Positions 61,191 to 64,000 of a stretch of DNA of 64,000 nucleotides are shown one piece after another (position 1 is the first letter of the stretch; the number at the start of each line of letters is the position of its first letter). The translations under genes were made by a program, and so were the position numbers. The stretch spans positions 62,001 through 126,000 of the forward strand of contig CAZEIM010000001.1 of NCBI GenBank assembly GCA_964512145.1, written 5' to 3'. Source of the DNA: CAYOHR01 sp964512145. GTDB taxonomy: Bacteria; Bacteroidota; Bacteroidia; Flavobacteriales_G; JALEGO01. The notes beneath the pieces were generated by a model that saw only the letters and a list, made by a program, of their open reading frames with translations, made no database searches and was not told the origin of the DNA.

Positions 61191-64000
61191 TAAGGATTGC
61201 TTAATTTATCAACTTTATTTTTTGCAGTTTTGATAATATCATCAGCTTTTTGATTGGACTCCTTAATTACGGCATCGGCTTTTTTATTAGCATCGTCTCT
61301 AATTTTTTTAGCGGCCTCTTTTGCGGCTATTTTAGCTACCGGATTTTTAGCTTCGTTTTCAGTTTTTTGAGCCAAACTTTCGCCTTCACTTCTAATTTTT
61401 TCTGCTGCTTTTTTTCCTTCGCTTCGAATTTGATTTGCTCTTTGTTCAGCTTCTTTCATTATTTTATCTGCCTCGGCTTGTGCTTTATCCCTTAATTCTT
61501 TTTCTTTTTTTGCGAGTTCTTCTTTAGCTTTAGCTTCGGCTTCATTTTTTAATTTATTCAGCTCTTCAGTTGCTTTTTCCTTTAAATCATCTGTAGTAGA
61601 TGTGAGCATTTCTTTAAAATTTACGCTTACTTTTGGATCTAAAGCAGTTCCTGTTACTAAAACATCGGCTACTACAGCTTTTGGCATTATTCCGGAGAAA
61701 TTACCAAGTAAACTGGTAATAGCTTTTGCTTCTTTAAGTTCAGAGGTTGGCAGGGTTACATTCATTTTAAAGTTAAGGTTTTGCTCAACAGTACTATACC
61801 CACTAACATTTATAGTTGTTTCTCCAACATTAAAATCAAATGGAATAAGTTCTATTTTACCATCTTTAATTTCAAAAGAAAAATGTACATTATTTAAGGT
61901 CATTGTTTTAAATTGATCCATTTTAAATTGATCGGCTAATTTGCCAAATACTCCAGAGTTTTGAATAATTACATCGTGTGTAATTAATTTTCCTTGTCCA
62001 TTCATGGTTTTTAAATCAGGCTCCATATTTTCGGTTAAATCGCTTTTAAATGAAACAGAGGTAGAGTAGTATCCGCTACTATTATCTATAATGGGAGCTA
62101 ATTTTTGAATAGAGGTAATTGTTTTATAGGTTTCGGGTAAACTGAATCGTTTTATATCCATGGAGAAATCAATGGTTGGTTTTTTAGGATTTTGAGTATT
62201 GTAAGCACCTCTAACCATAAAGGTGCCTTCTAAAAATTCTGCTTTTATGCCTCCAAAGTTCAATTCTTTGTTCGACATAGACATAATACCAATTATATTT
62301 TTAATTTCTTTATTTTCGAACAGCACTTTACCAATATTACTGCTAAAGGTAAAATCTATATTTCCTGGAATTTCTATAACTCCCATTGGCTCTGCGGATG
62401 AAGTAGTATCTGTTGTTTGTGTTGATTCCGATGTAGATGAACTCATCCATTCGTTTAAATTTAAGAAATTCGATGAATGAGAAAAAGTAGCTTGTAAGGG
62501 CTCATTTTTTAAATAGTAACCAAGGTAATTAAATATTTGTCCTTCTAAAGAAATATCTGATTGTCCAGATGTCATAATAAACTTAGAAATATCAATATTT
62601 TGTGGACTAAAGTTAAAATATGCTGTTCCAATTTTTGTTTCAGGAAAATCAGGAGTTATATAATTAAAGTTTAAAAGAATGAGAGATCCGGTAGACTTAA
62701 AGTTGTTAAAATTTTCATTTTCTATATCAGACAACTTTCCGGATAAGGTAATATCGGCAGTAATATTTCCCTCGTATTTTTCATTATTTGAAAGAGGAAC
62801 TACTTTAGCAATATTTTGCAAGTCAATTTGAGCATTTATTTGTCCATCTATAAAAGGATCGGAAACCGGATTTTTTGTTAACATTTTTATATTAATCGGA
62901 TTATCGGCTAAGGTAAAGTAAAGCTTTTTCAAGTCGACTACCGTATGATCATCTATTCCATCGGGATTATTAATGATTAGGTCTACATTAATATTATTGA
63001 CCGATGCAGGTAAATCAGGGTATTTAAACATGGCATTATCGATTTTTAGTGCAACATTATAAGCAGGCATTTTTTGTTCGTTGTATGTCCCTTTTACATT
63101 TGTTGAAAAAGAAAACTCACCTTTAGTTTGAATGTTTTCAAAATCTTTGGCATAAATTACCGGAATTAAAGATAATATACTTTTAAAATCAGATTTTGAG
63201 GATTTTAAAGTGAAATCCATGTTTATGTCTTGTTCGTTGGGCATACTGATATTTCCATTAAAAAATAAGGGTAAGTTATTTAATGTAAACTCATTTTCTT
63301 TAAATGAATATACACTTTTTACCATATCTAATTCAAGATTGCAATTTGCATTTAAAGAAATGTAATTAAAATAAGGAATTCCCTCATAAGAAATATAAAA
63401 ACTATCGGTTGATGTTACTGTTTTAAGGGTAACAATGTCTTGAGTAAAATCTCCAGTTCCTTCATGATTAAAGTTAAATAGTTTAGCTTTTAAATTCATA
63501 GTTTCATCTAAATATGAAATACGCGCATTTTGAATGAGGTATTTTTTTAAACTTAACGTAAATGAATTAGCACTTTCTTGAGGTATTTCTTCAGATTTTG
63601 TAGAATCGACAATAGCGATATCATAATTGGCTTTTCCATCTTTTAATATAATGATGTTAATTTCGGGGTTCATTAATTCTATTTGTTTTATTTTAATATT
63701 TTCCCCAAATAGAGATAATAAGTCTATACTGAATACGAATTTTTGAGCGGAAAATAAATTTGTATTTTCAAATGGCTCTTTACCCGAAATATTTAATTTG
63801 TTTATAGTAAGGGTAAGATTTGGAAAATTTTTTAAAACACTTAAATCAATATCTTCAAAATCTAGTTTAGCATGAATATTTTGATTAGCCTGTTCTTTAA
63901 TGGTGGTAATAATTTTATTTTTAAATAAAAATGGAGATACAAATAACCCCACTACAATCAGTAGAATTAAAATGGAAAATATCCAAATAATTTTTTTCCA
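61190..64000 (-). CDS. AsmA-family protein with coiled-coil tail (5' end cut by window edge)
   Basis: At least 936 residues; the frame stays open to base 64000 through 'WKKIIWIFSILILLIVVG', an N-terminal membrane anchor, so only a few residues are missing. The body is a long repetitive beta structure with AsmA motifs ('IKQIELMNPEINIIILKDG', 'GNITADITLSGKLSDIENEN', 'LEGTFMVRGAYNTQNPKKP'). The end, from about residue 790 of the visible part, is a charged Ala/Lys/Glu coiled coil ('AKEELAKKEKELRDKAQAEA', 'KIRSEGESLAQKTENEAKN'). AsmA-like proteins bridge the periplasm and move lipids to the outer membrane. Operon with the PorE-like gene and nnr. Confidence 0.85.
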   Translation of the reverse strand, partial: WKKIIWIFSILILLIVVGLFVSPFLFKNKIITTIKEQANQNIHAKLDFEDIDLSVLKNFPNLTLTINKLNISGKEPFENTNLFSAQKFVFSIDLLSLFGENIKIKQIELMNPEINIIILKDGKANYDIAIVDSTKSEEIPQESANSFTLSLKKYLIQNARISYLDETMNLKAKLFNFNHEGTGDFTQDIVTLKTVTSTDSFYISYEGIPYFNYISLNANCNLELDMVKSVYSFKENEFTLNNLPLFFNGNISMPNEQDINMDFTLKSSKSDFKSILSLIPVIYAKDFENIQTKGEFSFSTNVKGTYNEQKMPAYNVALKIDNAMFKYPDLPASVNNINVDLIINNPDGIDDHTVVDLKKLYFTLADNPINIKMLTKNPVSDPFIDGQINAQIDLQNIAKVVPLSNNEKYEGNITADITLSGKLSDIENENFNNFKSTGSLILLNFNYITPDFPETKIGTAYFNFSPQNIDISKFIMTSGQSDISLEGQIFNYLGYYLKNEPLQATFSHSSNFLNLNEWMSSSTSESTQTTDTTSSAEPMGVIEIPGNIDFTFSSNIGKVLFENKEIKNIIGIMSMSNKELNFGGIKAEFLEGTFMVRGAYNTQNPKKPTIDFSMDIKRFSLPETYKTITSIQKLAPIIDNSSGYYSTSVSFKSDLTENMEPDLKTMNGQGKLITHDVIIQNSGVFGKLADQFKMDQFKTMTLNNVHFSFEIKDGKIELIPFDFNVGETTINVSGYSTVEQNLNFKMNVTLPTSELKEAKAITSLLGNFSGIMPKAVVADVLVTGTALDPKVSVNFKEMLTSTTDDLKEKATEELNKLKNEAEAKAKEELAKKEKELRDKAQAEADKIMKEAEQRANQIRSEGKKAAEKIRSEGESLAQKTENEAKNPVAKIAAKEAAKKIRDDANKKADAVIKESNQKADDIIKTAKNKVDKLSNP

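Noticed and set aside
1..64000. tRNA, rRNA, CRISPR arrays, prophage or transposase genes
   Set aside because: I checked the intergenic spaces by eye and saw no cloverleaf, no spaced direct-repeat array and no mobile-element protein.

Overview
The window is low-GC DNA from a member of the Bacteroidota. The evidence is lineage-specific. There are Type IX secretion system (T9SS) parts (a PorP/SprF-like protein, PorZ, a PorE-like OmpA protein), at least four secreted proteins with 'YPNP'-type T9SS C-terminal domains, a SusC-type TonB receptor with an N-terminal carboxypeptidase-like domain, type B ribosomal protein L31, an HU-CCDC81/SPOR protein, and promoters of the Bacteroidota form TTTG-N20-TAnnTTTG. 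I cannot place it below phylum with confidence; a flavobacterial-like or chitinophaga-like relative would fit. Two N runs (34930-35016 and 35267-35346) show that this is a draft scaffold.

Layout. 1-6824: the end of an M23 peptidase, an alpha/beta hydrolase, a secreted BNR-repeat protein, a small anchored protein, a TonB receptor and an EVE protein. 6889-13919 (minus strand): DNA polymerase I, a PorP-like protein with an ECF sigma/anti-sigma pair, a LamG lipoprotein and threonine aldolase. 13941-20615 (plus): a subtilase, a putative barrel protein, tsaE, alanine dehydrogenase, a DUF4258-like protein, aroB and aroA. 20616-22184: a small accessory block with a PIN-type toxin-antitoxin pair and an orphan small membrane protein. 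22185-24374: divergent fabI and metK. 24528-36033 (plus): a surface-polysaccharide cluster (unknown GT-like protein, asnB, a WbpG/PseA-like amidotransferase, two GT4-type transferases, a GT-C membrane transferase, an ABC flippase/exporter, wecB). 36053-40164 (minus, except one plus lipoprotein): a tsaC/sua5 gene broken by an in-frame amber codon, rpmE2, folA and thyA. 40295-48518 (plus): an HU/SPOR protein, a VCBS-repeat T9SS cargo, porZ, recO, rocD and an L,D-transpeptidase. 48508-54157 (minus): HAD phosphatase, UbiA-type prenyltransferase, methyltransferase and two GT-C paralogues in one tight operon. 54193-64000: a carboxypeptidase-like-domain protein, a protein with a LecA-like C-terminus, a ZIP transporter behind a DtxR/MntR-type palindrome, a T9SS cargo, NnrDE, a PorE-like protein and an AsmA-family protein cut by the window edge.

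How the genes work together. Much of the window serves the cell envelope: T9SS export and anchoring, a polysaccharide locus that pairs sugar-nucleotide modification with a flippase, and a compact operon that I read as a possible polyprenyl-phosphoribose glycosylation module (UbiA makes the lipid-phosphopentose, HAD removes a phosphate, two GT-C enzymes use the lipid donor). Housekeeping genes (polA, metK, fabI, aroB/aroA, folA/thyA, tsaE, rpmE2, recO) lie between these blocks.

The most unusual sequence-level signals are four. A 27-base in-frame insertion in a glycosyltransferase looks copied, inverted, from 330 bases downstream. The sua5 gene carries a single in-frame TAG. The rpmE2 region has a perfect 20-bp palindrome formed by two back-to-back -7 elements. 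The toxin-antitoxin promoter has paired operator-like repeats. No gene-free stretch exceeds 300 bases (the longest is about 227 bases, at 20616-20842). I saw no rRNA, tRNA, CRISPR array, transposase or riboswitch.
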